A stretch of 38,640 nucleotides of DNA from Discostella pseudostelligera (Eukaryota; Bacillariophyta; Thalassiosirophyceae; Thalassiosirales; Thalassiosiraceae), in NCBI GenBank assembly GCA_036940085.1, contig JALLBK010000098.1, positions 1 to 38,640 on the forward strand, given 5' to 3'. Positions 10,761-20,616 of the stretch are shown piece after piece. The position numbers and the translations under genes were made by a program. The notes under the pieces are model-generated. The model worked only from the letters and a program-made list of their open reading frames with translations. It did no database searches and was not told the DNA's origin. Within the stretch, counting starts at the first letter, position 1; every line of letters begins with the position of its first letter.

Positions 10761-12077
10761 ATGATCCGACGATTACTTTCATCGACGAATGCGCTCTATG
10801 CCGCCGTATTGTGCTTACCATGGGATTTTCTACTCAAAAGCGTTGCCCGTCGCCGTCACTTTCCAAGGTCCACCGCATTTGTCATTGTATCACGAGCACG
10901 CTATGACTCATCTCGTGTATCATCTAAATACTCGACCATACATGCCTCCAAGAACATTCTTCCGCTCGACCGCCCGCCCGATCCTTCCTCCTTCTCGTCA
11001 ACCATCGAGGACAAAATAAGTGGAAAAAGCTACGTGCAACAACAAGCAATGCTGTTGAGAAATTGGATGAGAGATAAGCAGTCCATTGTTTGTATCACCG
11101 GTGCCGGATTGAGTACGGAAAGTGGAATACCTGACTATCGGGGTAATAATGGCTCCTATTTTCGTGGTCACAAACCCATCATTCATCACGAATTTATGTC
11201 CTCACAGACGCAAAGGAAGAGATATTGGGCACGCTCACTCGTCGGGTACTCCCCCTTTGCAAACGCGCAGCCGAATCTCGGGCACGAGGCATTGGCTAAG
11301 CTGGAAACGATGGGGTATATTGGTGTTGAACTAGAAGACTGCACTGACTTTGAGCACTTGGGTGCCAGTTGCACTGGGCAATTGAGCTTTGCTTACGGAG
11401 ACACTTCAGCGGTACCACGGAAGATATCCATCATCACTCAAAATGTCGACACACTTCACTCGAAGGCGGGCGTCCAACACTGTCTTCATCTCCACGGCCG
11501 TGGAGACCTGGTCCGGTGTATGAATTGTGGATTCTCCCGTGACAGGAAAGATTACCACGAAGAGTTGATGAAATGGAATCATGACTGGTTGAATGAAAAT
11601 GCACCAGGTGCCAACGTTGGTGCTTCTTCCACAAGCGAGAGAGAAGCCGACCTAAGACCAGATGGAGATGCCGAGTTGAGCCAGAGGGTGTCGTATGATG
11701 AATTGATACTCCCTTCCTGTTCTCGATGTGGCGAAACGAATGAGGAAGCGCATTCACAACGCGATCTGCAACCCTTCTTCAAGACTGATGTGGTATTCTT
11801 CGGCGACTCTGTGCCGAAGCATAGATTTGGCATATCCAACGCAGCCATTGATGCCGCAGATGGAGTATTGTGTATTGGAACTAGCCTGGCCGTCCACTCT
11901 GCATTTCGTTTAGCAAAACGCGCTATCGAAAATGATACTCCAGTTGCCATCATTAACGTTGGACAGACTCGTGTAGAGAAGGAAGGTTTAGATTCGAGAT
12001 TGGTGACAAAGCTGGAGAGCCCCATTGGCGAAACACTCAATGAACTGGTGAATATGTTCGGCCGAGAAGAGTCATGA
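10761..12077 (+). CDS. Class II sirtuin (SIRT4-like NAD-dependent deacylase)
   Basis: Sirtuins use NAD+ to remove acyl groups from lysine; class II members are typically mitochondrial. From ATG 10761 the protein has 438 residues. Motifs in order are CITGAGLSTESGIPDYRG (NAD pocket, about residue 111), RYWARSLVGYSPF, ITQNVDTLHSKAG, LHLHGRGD (catalytic His, about residue 242), zinc cysteines CMNC (about 252) and CSRC (about 320), FKTDVVFFGDSVP, CIGTSLAVHSAFRL and AIINVGQTR. The RYWAR and INVGQTR signatures match the SIRT4-like group. The N-terminus (MIRRLLSSTNALYAAV, then RRRHFPRSTAF) is basic and hydrophobic, consistent with a mitochondrial presequence; an upstream in-frame ATG at 10569 adds a His-rich leader of doubtful value. 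Insertions of roughly 25 residues before ITQNVD and between the cysteine pairs make it longer than animal SIRT4. It is a single exon whose 5' side faces the hairpin array. Confidence 0.92.
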   Translation: MIRRLLSSTNALYAAVLCLPWDFLLKSVARRRHFPRSTAFVIVSRARYDSSRVSSKYSTIHASKNILPLDRPPDPSSFSSTIEDKISGKSYVQQQAMLLRNWMRDKQSIVCITGAGLSTESGIPDYRGNNGSYFRGHKPIIHHEFMSSQTQRKRYWARSLVGYSPFANAQPNLGHEALAKLETMGYIGVELEDCTDFEHLGASCTGQLSFAYGDTSAVPRKISIITQNVDTLHSKAGVQHCLHLHGRGDLVRCMNCGFSRDRKDYHEELMKWNHDWLNENAPGANVGASSTSEREADLRPDGDAELSQRVSYDELILPSCSRCGETNEEAHSQRDLQPFFKTDVVFFGDSVPKHRFGISNAAIDAADGVLCIGTSLAVHSAFRLAKRAIENDTPVAIINVGQTRVEKEGLDSRLVTKLESPIGETLNELVNMFGREES

Positions 12078-12367
12078 AGTATAGTCAGGAGCGAATGAGT
12101 GGCATCAACGAGACTACAACTAACTCTGATCGACGATGAGCGTGCTCGCGGTTCACTGTATACTTGAACTTGTCGTGGGAAATGATCGGCACAGTAGAAG
12201 TAAAACGCTGGTTGAAAATACAATTGAAATTACGATAGTGGATTACAGAACATGGCGAGATGATAAATTTTCAAACGATTTTCAAATTTTGAGGGAGCGA
12301 CCATTATTTTGTTAGGACACCGGAGTCGCTGCTACATCGGGCAAGTGCATTCAGTAACCGAAAGATA

Positions 12368-13376
12368 ATGGGGTCCATCACACGGATTGGACATCCCTCT
12401 TTCAGACCAGGAAACGACGAAAAGGCTCTGGTGCCATCAGCACCAAAGTTGTTCGACATACCGACTAAATCAAATTATCACACGAGCACTGGTTTTGGTA
12501 AGCCATTTCATCAAACGATTGTGGTAAAAGCATATGCCATCTGACACTCCGTTGCTTTGACATTGGGCAGTCCATTGCTGTGTTACTCGAGTCGGCGACA
12601 ATGTTTACCACTTGTCTTTCCAAGTAGAAAATGCTGAGAGTGTATCGGCCATTGCCAAAATAGTAAAGTCGTCTCGCACTTCGACCTACCACCTTTTCGA
12701 TGCTCTTCGAGGCGGAGCGAATGCAAAGCTTACGAAGAAAGCTGGACATTACATCGGTAAGCTCCGACGCGACAAAGGCCAGCCCGTAGGCTGCTACACA
12801 CTCTACAATTCAAGTCGAGATAAGGAACAAGTTGCAACCTATGTGTACGACGTACCAGGATTGATGAAGCAGGTTACGGAAGGTCAACCGCCAAGGAGGA
12901 TGCAAGTTATCATCCCAAAAGGCGCACCTCTAAGTGACGAGGAGGAACAACCACTGCGAGACTCTGGTAAAGTTAGTAGAGGAACACTCCGCAATAACCA
13001 ACTCACGGAACTTCTTCACAATGGAACATGGAAACAACACCGGTATGTGGCAGCGCAAACTAGGGCTCCAAAGTACCACGAAGGACAGTACCGCCTTAAC
13101 TTCTCTGGTCGAGTTCTCACTCCTAGTGTGAAGAACATGCAGCTTGAAACGGAGCAGGGCGAATGCCTATTGCAATTTGGAAAAGTTGGCGAGAACAAAT
13201 TTCACTTGGATTTCAAGGTGAGAGAGATGACACAACAGCCACGCACCCTACCCCTCTGAAGTCCTCGTACTCCTAACCCTCGCTCAAATCGTCAACTCTC
13301 TTGAACGCTTTTATTGCAGGCTCCGTTTACAGCCTTCAGTGCATTTGGGGCAGCTCTTTGCCAGTTTGATTTGTGA
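12368..13376 (+). CDS. Tubby C-terminal-domain protein, three exons
   Basis: Model: exon 1 is 12368-12497, intron 12498-12570 (GTAAGC...GGGCAG), exon 2 is 12571-13217, intron 13218-13319 (GTGAGA...TTGCAG), exon 3 is 13320-13376; 277 residues. Tubby domains bind phosphoinositides at membranes. Splicing restores family landmarks: VHCCVTRVGDNVYHLSF across the first junction (matching the VQCxIRRD start of the domain), HYIGKLRRDKGQPVGCYTLY, then NFSGRVLTPSVKNMQL, CLLQFGKVGENKFHLDF and, across the second junction, APFTAFSAFGAALCQFDL, the expected C-terminus. The protein is essentially one domain after a 43-residue N-terminal tail, shorter than animal TUB/TULP or plant F-box TULPs, and no F-box is visible. 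It follows the sirtuin on the same strand after 290 bases in which I see no gene. Confidence 0.9.
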
Positions 13377-13927
13377 AATGTATATTTGTTTCTGTTGCGG
13401 CCAAACATTGATTTTCCGTGGTCGCATCAAAGTCATCGCGTCATAAATACTCTAAGGTTCTCCTAATATTATTCTTCCATCCTTCATCCATCTCCAGCAT
13501 TGAGTATGAATGCATCCGTGCCATCGATAATCTGCCATGCAATGCATCATCGATCTCCGCCGGCCGCCGCCACCCCACGCCCAGCACCACCACCATCTTG
13601 CGGCTACAATACGGAGCTCACTTTTTATCTCACTCAGACTGTCCGACCGGAGTGTAGCTTCGTCGAAGCACCTAAACCGGTACTTGAAGTCGACAGTTAA
13701 GTACCTGCTACTGGCGAAAGAAAGAGTTACCAACTTCAACCTGATTTCTTCCCATCTTATGCGCTGCCTGCAACTGCATCCTGCTCTTTTCATGCATCAA
13801 TTCCACCATAATAGCGCTCTCACAAAATTCTGATTCTCCCTCTCGACTCTCGATGGTCGATGGTCGATGGTCGATGGTCGATGGTCGATGAAATCAATGT
13901 CGTCGGCGAATCACCAAAACCAGAACC
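13377..13927. other. Intergenic region, no gene seen
   Basis: 551 bases between the tubby gene and the four-module zinc protein. Several short open frames occur on both strands, but none has a recognisable domain. The region should hold the tubby 3' end and the promoter and leader of the next gene. Its only clear structure is the 7-base tandem repeat at 13851-13890. Confidence 0.6.
13851..13890. repeat. 7-base tandem repeat (CGATGGT)
   Basis: Five full copies of CGATGGT plus a partial copy run without mismatch for 40 bases, ending 37 bases before the start codon at 13928. It would lie in the 5' leader of that gene and is likely to vary in length between strains. Confidence 0.95.
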
Positions 13928-16900
13928 ATGGCCCATCCCTCTCAAAACCCAAGGCGATACTTCGACGACCCCGAAGACGAGAATGAGATATCACTTGCCT
14001 TTCAACTAGCCGCCGCGTCTGCTGCAGGCCAGCGGCATGGACGATCCGGAGCCCCATCGCAGGCATCGGGGCATCATGGCCACCCCTCACCGCTGGCCAT
14101 AGGTCAACCATATCCCGGGCATCCGCCTCCGCAACTCCGCCATCGCCCCCTTCCCCCTCACCCTCACCACAACCATCCTGCTATGCTTTCTAACGTTGCC
14201 TCTACGCCTGGTTTGCCACCTGGATTTTTTCACACACCATCACTTAATTCTGGCCTCGCATCGGCCATTGTTGCCGCTGAGTATCAGAGACAACAACGCG
14301 AGGCATCGCAGTTGGCCGCCGCACGCATGAATGGAATTCAGCCCTACATTTTGGGCTTTCCGAATTATGCCCATCATGCCCCGGCACCGCCGCCGCCGCA
14401 CTCTCCGTCTCCATACCTCCAGCATCAGCATCCGCAGCCACCGCAATTGGGTGCGTTTTTGGGAATGGGGGCCATGGTAGGTGGGGCATCTCCGCTGAGT
14501 CCAGAGCTCTCCACTGTACCGCATTCAGCAGCAATTGCACAGGAGGTGTTATCATTATCAACACCATCATCAGCGAAAACAGCAAACCCTGTGACTGCAT
14601 CATTAGCAGCAGTTGAACCAACACCTACGGCAGCTGCAGCCGAAGGAAGAAATACGGTGACAACTGCCTCCACTCCAAATCTTACCACTACTAACGCAAA
14701 AAGTGATAACTATAGTAGTCCTGCCCGTGGGCGTACCATTGCTCCTCGTCCACTGCTGCCCACTCCAAAATGGTTCGGTGCGTCAACGCCACTGGGAGTG
14801 TTTGAGGATAAATTTTACTTGAGTGAATTGCAATGCGTGCTAAGGAGTGAGTTTGTCGAGGCGTTTGGAACAACTCAGGTGAGATTATTTCTCTTCATTT
14901 GTACATGTGCATGGAATGAAAAGAGGTCATCAATTAATCTTTTGTCTCTCAACTTCATTTGTCCTCTCCACGAACAGTCGGACACTGTGCTATTAATCAA
15001 TGGACGAAACAAAACCATTGTCGTCGGCCAGGTAGGCATACGCTGCAAGCATTGTGCTTCTATCTCATCCAACGCTACCACCACCGGCGATAGCCATCCA
15101 CCCATCGCGCAACATGCAGTATTGTACCCCTCTTGTATTGGAGGAATCTACAACATTGTTCAGCAGATGTACCGGTTACACTTTGAACAATGTCAATACG
15201 TACCGGAGGAGTTAAAAGCTCGCGTGTCGAATTTAAAGGATAGTCATACAAGCAATCGCGGCGGGAGGAAGCAGTATTGGATTGACTCTGCGAAGCGAAT
15301 TGGTTTGATAGACACGTTGTTCGGAATACATTTCGGACGCGATCCCAAAGACCCGTTGCCACCGCTAGTAGCCGGAGGGGGGAGTTCGGTCCCAAACATC
15401 AGTGACTTGGCATATTTGGGAGGAGATGATAATGATCAATCTATCAGCAATGAACGTGAGATGAAGATGAGTCCTGAATACAATGATCCGCCATCTTTGG
15501 AGGGTGGAGATACTGGTGCGAAAAGTTTGAGCGTGCCCGCCCCTGCTGATGATGTTGAATATTATCCACTTGTTACCCCCGATGAGAAGCATCTGGTAGC
15601 GGACTATCTTTTTCTTGCTCTGGAGCAAATGCAACCGTGCAATCTCATGGAATCCGATCGCGTCGGTTGCTACAAGGGACGTAGGACGGGCTTTCCAGGA
15701 TTGGCATGCAAGCATTGCGTTGGACAGGCAGGATGTGGACGATACTTCCCCGCGAGTGAGGCAAGTTTGAGCCAAACCACCACCAGCCAAACTATTATCA
15801 ATCATGTTAGGAACTGTCGGAGGTGTCCAATGGAGGTTCGGAAACAGTTGGAGATTATGAGACGAGCAAAGCACTGTCCGGCTTATAAGAAGGTAAGACA
15901 TGAGCGTTGATTTGACATGTATCATGGTTGGAGATGTTTGGAGAGTCTACTCACCATCGTTATTGCTTCGTTCACGGGTAGACCGACAAACCAAAACACG
16001 GTGGCAGAAAAGTGTTCTTTCGCCGTCTATGGTGTCGCATTCAACGCATCCCCCTCCCATCTCCGGGTACAACTTTAGGCGATGATACAGAAACGGATCT
16101 TCCAATCTTCTTGCCCAACAAAGAGGAAAAACACAGTGAGGTCCTGGAGAAAAAGAAGCGAAAGATGATAGCCGAATCATTTGAGAAGGACAATCCCAAG
16201 AGCGCAAAATGGTCGCTGGAGCATCACAAAGCTGGTCATGCCCATGATAATTGCCCAGACGATACGATAGAACAGGAGGATGTCAATCATGGTGTCGTCG
16301 GTGCTCCTTCATCTGCTCCTGATCGAGTTGCGAAGACTGCATCAGTCAGAAACAACAGCAAAACTCGCATCGCCTACCAAGGTCGAACCCCTCTCGCGCG
16401 AGGAGATGATTCGAGCTGGCTGTCGGAAGCCGATTGCTTTATTCGTCAGGAAATTGTGGAAGTCTTCACAGCGCAAGAGGAGGACCTGAATTTGGTTGGC
16501 CATCCTGAAATGGGTCAGGTAGGAGTGCGGTGCTTTTATTGCGCAGAGAACAAGGCTCCGCAGGACAGGGATAAGGGACACGCCATTTATCCGAGTGTTG
16601 TGGCGGCCATACAGCAAGCTGTTTCGGACTTGCAGACAAGGTGATTAGTATTATGAATCTTGACAGCTCTTTTCACTTCCTATTCTAATTATATTTGCAA
16701 TCACCGCATTCTAGGCACATTGCGGACTGTAATGAGATTCCCGATGACCTTCGCATGTCACTTAAGTCGATGAAGAATCATGATGAGAAACATTTAGGCG
16801 ACACGGCACAATATTGGATTGACGCGGCAAATGAGCTTGGGCTTTATGATTCACACGAGGGGCACGGCATTTACTTCTTCCGCAATCCACTCGACGATAG

Positions 16901-17705
16901 TCCAGCCGACGAAATCGATATTGAAAAGAATGATAATGAATCCACGGGATCCGTCCTCGTGCCCAAAGAAAACCGCGCGAAGTGCACCGATCTCATGCTG
17001 TTATTGTTGAAACAATTTGAGCCATGCCAGTTCAATGAGAGCGACCGCAAATCTTCCCGTAATCGAGACAGAGCTTTGGGGTACCCAGGTTTATCCTGTA
17101 TTCATTGCAAGGTTAAGCGATACTTTCCACTCACAGAAAAGAAACTTCAGGATTCACTCAGTCTCATGACGACGCACATTGAAAATTGCTTCCATGCTCC
17201 ACTGGAAGTGAAAGCGTCATTATGCTACTTACAACATCGCAGTCTGATGCAAAAGTATAAGCTGGCGGGTCAATGGAAGTTCGCCTTCTTAAAGGGTGTC
17301 TGGAACCGGCTTCATCAGAATTACAAAACGAAGGATAGTACGGCCGAATCCGAGCTTGAAGCTGCTGCAAGCACAATAAATGCGCCTGTCCAAGGTTTGA
17401 TTGGCAAGGGTCGGCCCAGTGCGTGGCGCAGGGAAAAAATAGTTTTAGCTTCCAAGAATCATGAGCCAGTGGAGGAAGAAGTTGATGCAATTATTGCCAA
17501 TGGTCGAGACAATCTGAGTAGATTTTGCAACGACGACAACAACGACAACAGCAATAGCAACAACGATGAACAGGAACGTCACAATACATTGACAGATATG
17601 AAGCACTTGATTAAGGCCGCGGCGCTCTGGCTATCGGAACGTGATGCAGAAAATGATGCCCGTGCTCGTGGTGGTGGTAAGAGTAAAGGAATGAAGAAGA
17701 GGTAG
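13928..17705 (+). CDS. Protein with four CxxC...HxxxC zinc-finger-like modules
   Basis: Four exons: 13928-14878, 14978-15892, 15982-16640 and 16715-17705; 1171 residues. Start context is accATGG. The first 270 residues are Pro/His/Ala-rich and disordered. After that, four diverged modules share CxxC, an aromatic-Pro pair and HxxxC. Module 1A (about residue 295) has CKHC, LYPS and HFEQC; 1B (about 514) has CKHC, RYFP and HVRNC; 2A (about 765) has CFYC, IYPS and HIADC; 2B (about 922) has CIHC, RYFP and HIENC. A/B pairs form a larger duplicated unit: both A modules are followed by QYWIDSA or QYWIDAA, both B modules contain PC(N/Q)xxESDR and G(F/Y)PGL(A/S)C, and each unit ends in a basic FFRRLWCRI or FLKGVWNRLH. 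The patterns suggest zinc binding, perhaps nucleic-acid contact as in BED-like fingers, but that is inference. I do not recognise a named family. The Lys-rich C-terminus suggests a nuclear protein. Confidence 0.85.
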
Positions 17706-18208
17706 GAAGGTAGTACCTGGACGAGCCATAGGTTGACGATTTTTTGACATGGGTAGAATGCATATAATTTAACGACTCAATCGTTCATGCACCTGAATTG
17801 AGTTGCTGTTGCCACGAGATGATATGATGGAGTAGTAGTAGACTATCCTCTAAATATTTTACCGTCGGTCGGCGTTCAGCGCAGCAGCGTCGATCGGCGG
17901 CGGCGGATCGGCCGCCCGGCGGTCGGGAGGCAGAAATGAATTCAAAAATGGCGCGCCATTCCCGCCATTTTCGACTCCATTTCGCCAAACATCGCGGCCA
18001 CTACCGCTGACATGAACGTGCACTTCTTGTTGTTCGCGATTGCAAAGACCAACAGCCAAAATAAAAGCCAAAGCGCGTCCGCAGCCCGCAGCAGCAGCGA
18101 GCAGCCGCATGCAGACACACAAAACAAACACCGAAACCGAAGCCGACAGCAGTAGTAGCTGCAGCAACACCCAGCGCCAAAGTCAAAGACGAGAAGGAAG
18201 CCACGGCC
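17706..18208. promoter_or_regulatory. Upstream region of kinase-FHA gene with E2F-like element
   Basis: 503 bases with no convincing gene; minus-strand open frames here lack recognisable domains and are compositionally biased. A GGCGCGCC palindrome at 17950-17957 is followed directly by ATTCCCGCC, which resembles an E2F/DP half-site, about 245 bases before the kinase start. The segment from about 18050 to 18190 is rich in AGC/CAG repeats and probably transcribed leader. The regulatory reading is inferred from motif resemblance only. Confidence 0.35.
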
Positions 18209-20106
18209 ATGACGTCCCCTGAAGGTCTACTTATCGGGCGGGGCTGGATAATCGGGAAGAAGCTCGGTAGTGGAGCATGTGGTTCTGTCCATGAACTGAC
18301 TGCCCCTCCAGGCGCCAAAGTCTCCCCTGCATGGGCGGTGAAAGTGGCGCCCCTTCCCAAATCTGCCACTGCTGCGAGCAAGGGGACCAAACGGAAGAAG
18401 ACTCACGAGGAACGCAATGCTGACTTGATTCTTCACGAGTACACCACATTGCAAAATGCCAGTAATATTCGTGGGAAGATGGTACCAGAGATTAGTTTCA
18501 TGGGCGATCCTCCGTCGTACGGAGAAACTGACGATAAGCGTGAGTGTCCATTCGATGTGAGGTTTTCCATTTAGTCGCAATGTTCATAGCAACACCCCTA
18601 ACATTACTCTTCCCACCGTTCTATGTAGGCTTTCGCTTCCTTGTCATGGAACGAATGCAAGCTCCACTTTCTGAAGTGGTATCAATTCTTCTTGAATCGA
18701 ATAGTAGCGCAAGAGGCATCAAGAAAATTCCCATGGGTGATGTCGCCATTGCAATGCTCAATTGCATCCAGGCCATGCATGATAATGGAAATCTATTCGT
18801 CGATGTGAAGCCCGAAAATTTCATGCTCAGCAGCACCTCTGCTGCCGCCGCATCGAAGCGTAGTAAGTCGGATGTGAGCCAGCGAATTCGACTCATTGAT
18901 TTTGGCCTCGTCGAGCGATTCGATGACATGTGTACGGCCAAGCGTCGCGAAGATGCATACCCCAATGCTCCTTTGGTAGGCACTCCAACGTATGCTTCTC
19001 TCCATGTCATGTCGGGTCATACTGCATCACGTAGAGACGACGTCGAAGCGCTAGGATATGTCATATGCGAATTGATTTTGATGATGGCCTCGTCGGGAAC
19101 GACTTCGAGTGGCAGTGGTAGAAGTAAAACGAAGAATGATAATAATATCCTTCCTTGGAGCCATGCAGCTTCAGATGATGAGTTATATCGAATTAAGTCG
19201 CAAGAGATGGACGAAAGTAAACGATCAAAGAGTAACTTGTTCGCCAGGCTGAAGACAACAGGCACCGACACAGTGATGGGCAATTATTTCTCAGCAGTTT
19301 TGGGCTTGGCATATTCAGAGAAGCCGGACTATGAATCGTTACGACGCAACTTGGAGAAACTGGTTGTAGCCGTGGACAGTACTAGTAGTGGATCAGTGTC
19401 GGCGAAGAAGACGGCAACGAAAGCCACGACTTCACCCGTGCGCAAGGCAAGGGCAAGTGCAAGGGCTGTTCATCATCTGCTCGACGACGACAACAACTCG
19501 GCAGACTCCATACAAGCCATCGACGAAAATACAGAGAATTGCAAACCACCTTCCGACAAACGGCAAAAACGATCAGTAGCAAAAGAAGGCATGAAGCTTC
19601 GTACCGCCGGCAGGACGACACGTGATGTTGGAACACAATCAAATGAGATTGGGGTTATTGATGTAGATGCTATCAATGATGATGACGACGACGCCATGGA
19701 CTGGGATCCTGTCGAATCCACCACAATAAATGAATGCAATACTACTACTACCGCAGACAAATGCATCCTCACTTTAGATTTTATTGAAGGTCCTCACAAA
19801 GGACAATCGATCCCCTTCGGTGGCAACCGTCCGTCAACTGTATGCATTGGTCGGGACCCCGCTTCTCGTGCAATGAAAGATACCATCAAGTTTGCTCTCT
19901 CAAATGATAAGAGTGTCTCCCCGGTGCACGCCAAGTTTGTTCTGAATTCCAAGTCAACCGTACACTCTGTGAGAGTCACTGATATGTCCTCCACCAGCGG
20001 CACTATTATCAACGGCATTAGTTTGCCTAGCGGAAAAAGTAAGCAAGCCTTTCTGGGTGACAAAATCAAGATCGGTGGAACTCTTATTGAGATTCGAAAG
20101 GCGTAA
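18209..20106 (+). CDS. CK1/VRK-type protein kinase fused to a C-terminal FHA domain
   Basis: Exon 1 is 18209-18539, intron 18540-18628 (GTGAGT...TGTAG), exon 2 is 18629-20106; 602 residues. The kinase domain (about 10-350) has KKLGSGACGSVHEL (P-loop), WAVKVAP (catalytic Lys), LILHEYTTL (helix-C Glu), RFLVMERM across the splice, LFVDVKPENFML (catalytic loop), LIDFGLVERF (DFG), GTPTYASLHVMSG and SRRDDVEALGYV. The last two are CK1/VRK hallmarks, and the truncated C-lobe ending AYSEKPDYESLRRNL resembles VRK. The usual HRD is FVD, but Asp, Lys and Asn are kept, so activity is likely. A basic, Asp-rich linker (RQKRSVAKE; DDDDDAMDWDP) leads to an FHA domain (about 489-602) with CIGRD, SPVHAKFVL, SGTIINGI and GDKIKIGGTLIEI, the phosphothreonine-binding residues. 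The architecture suggests a nuclear kinase recruited to phosphorylated partners; substrates are unknown. Confidence 0.9.
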
Positions 20107-20616
20107 AGGAACAATCGAGCGTCCGGAGTTCCATTCGAATAGGAATAGAGATTCCGTCATTGAGTTGTGCCACTGAAGCGGGTGACAGCAGGAACCATTA
20201 GAGAATAAGCAACTGCAGTACTAGGTATATGTTCCTTCAATAATATTATTACAATATGACATCCCACGGATTCGACCAGCCAAATCACACTTACACGTGG
20301 ATGTTATTTGGCGGGAGCCGTTGCCACGTGTAAGGGCATTCCCTTTCCCGCCATAATTGCCACGTGTCAGGCGCTTTCCCGCTAAAAATTACGCTGCCAC
20401 CACGATCAAGCCTCCACCACATACAACCCACAACTGCCCCAAGCCGCAACAACCAACAGTTCCAGTTCCATGGCGGCCGGCCGCGCGCAGCCATAGCCAT
20501 AGCACGCCATAGCACGCCATAGCAAGAGCAATAGCACCAGACTCAACCTCCACTTAACGCCTTAACTTGCCTCATCTCAGCCGCATATCGTAACACAGAC
20601 AGTTGACGGGCATTCG
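20107..20616. promoter_or_regulatory. Promoter region with CACGTG boxes and E2F-like sites
   Basis: 510 bases between the kinase-FHA stop and the next start. CACGTG occurs at 20294-20299, 20325-20330 and 20361-20366; the first two lie in a perfect inverted repeat (TTACACGTGG at 20291, CCACGTGTAA at 20324). Interleaved are TTTGGCGGGA at 20307-20316, TTTCCCGCC at 20344-20352 and TTTCCCGC at 20375-20382, which match the E2F/DP consensus in both orientations. All lie 235-325 bases upstream of the ankyrin gene at 20617. CACGTG is the general E-box/G-box of bHLH and bZIP factors. Binding is inferred. The rest of the gap shows a short CCATAGCACG repeat at 20497-20526. Confidence 0.55.
20497..20526. 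repeat. Short 10-base direct repeat (CCATAGCACG)
   Basis: Two exact copies and one near copy of CCATAGCACG in tandem, about 90 bases upstream of the ankyrin gene start. Probably simple replication slippage in the leader region. Confidence 0.8.

Noticed and set aside
11579..12223. 214-codon minus-strand open frame
   Set aside because: It is the shadow of the sirtuin coding strand; no recognisable motif.
17785..18390. Minus-strand open frames upstream of the kinase gene
   Set aside because: Cys/Leu/Val-rich translations of a biased leader sequence with no recognisable domain. They overlap the kinase start.
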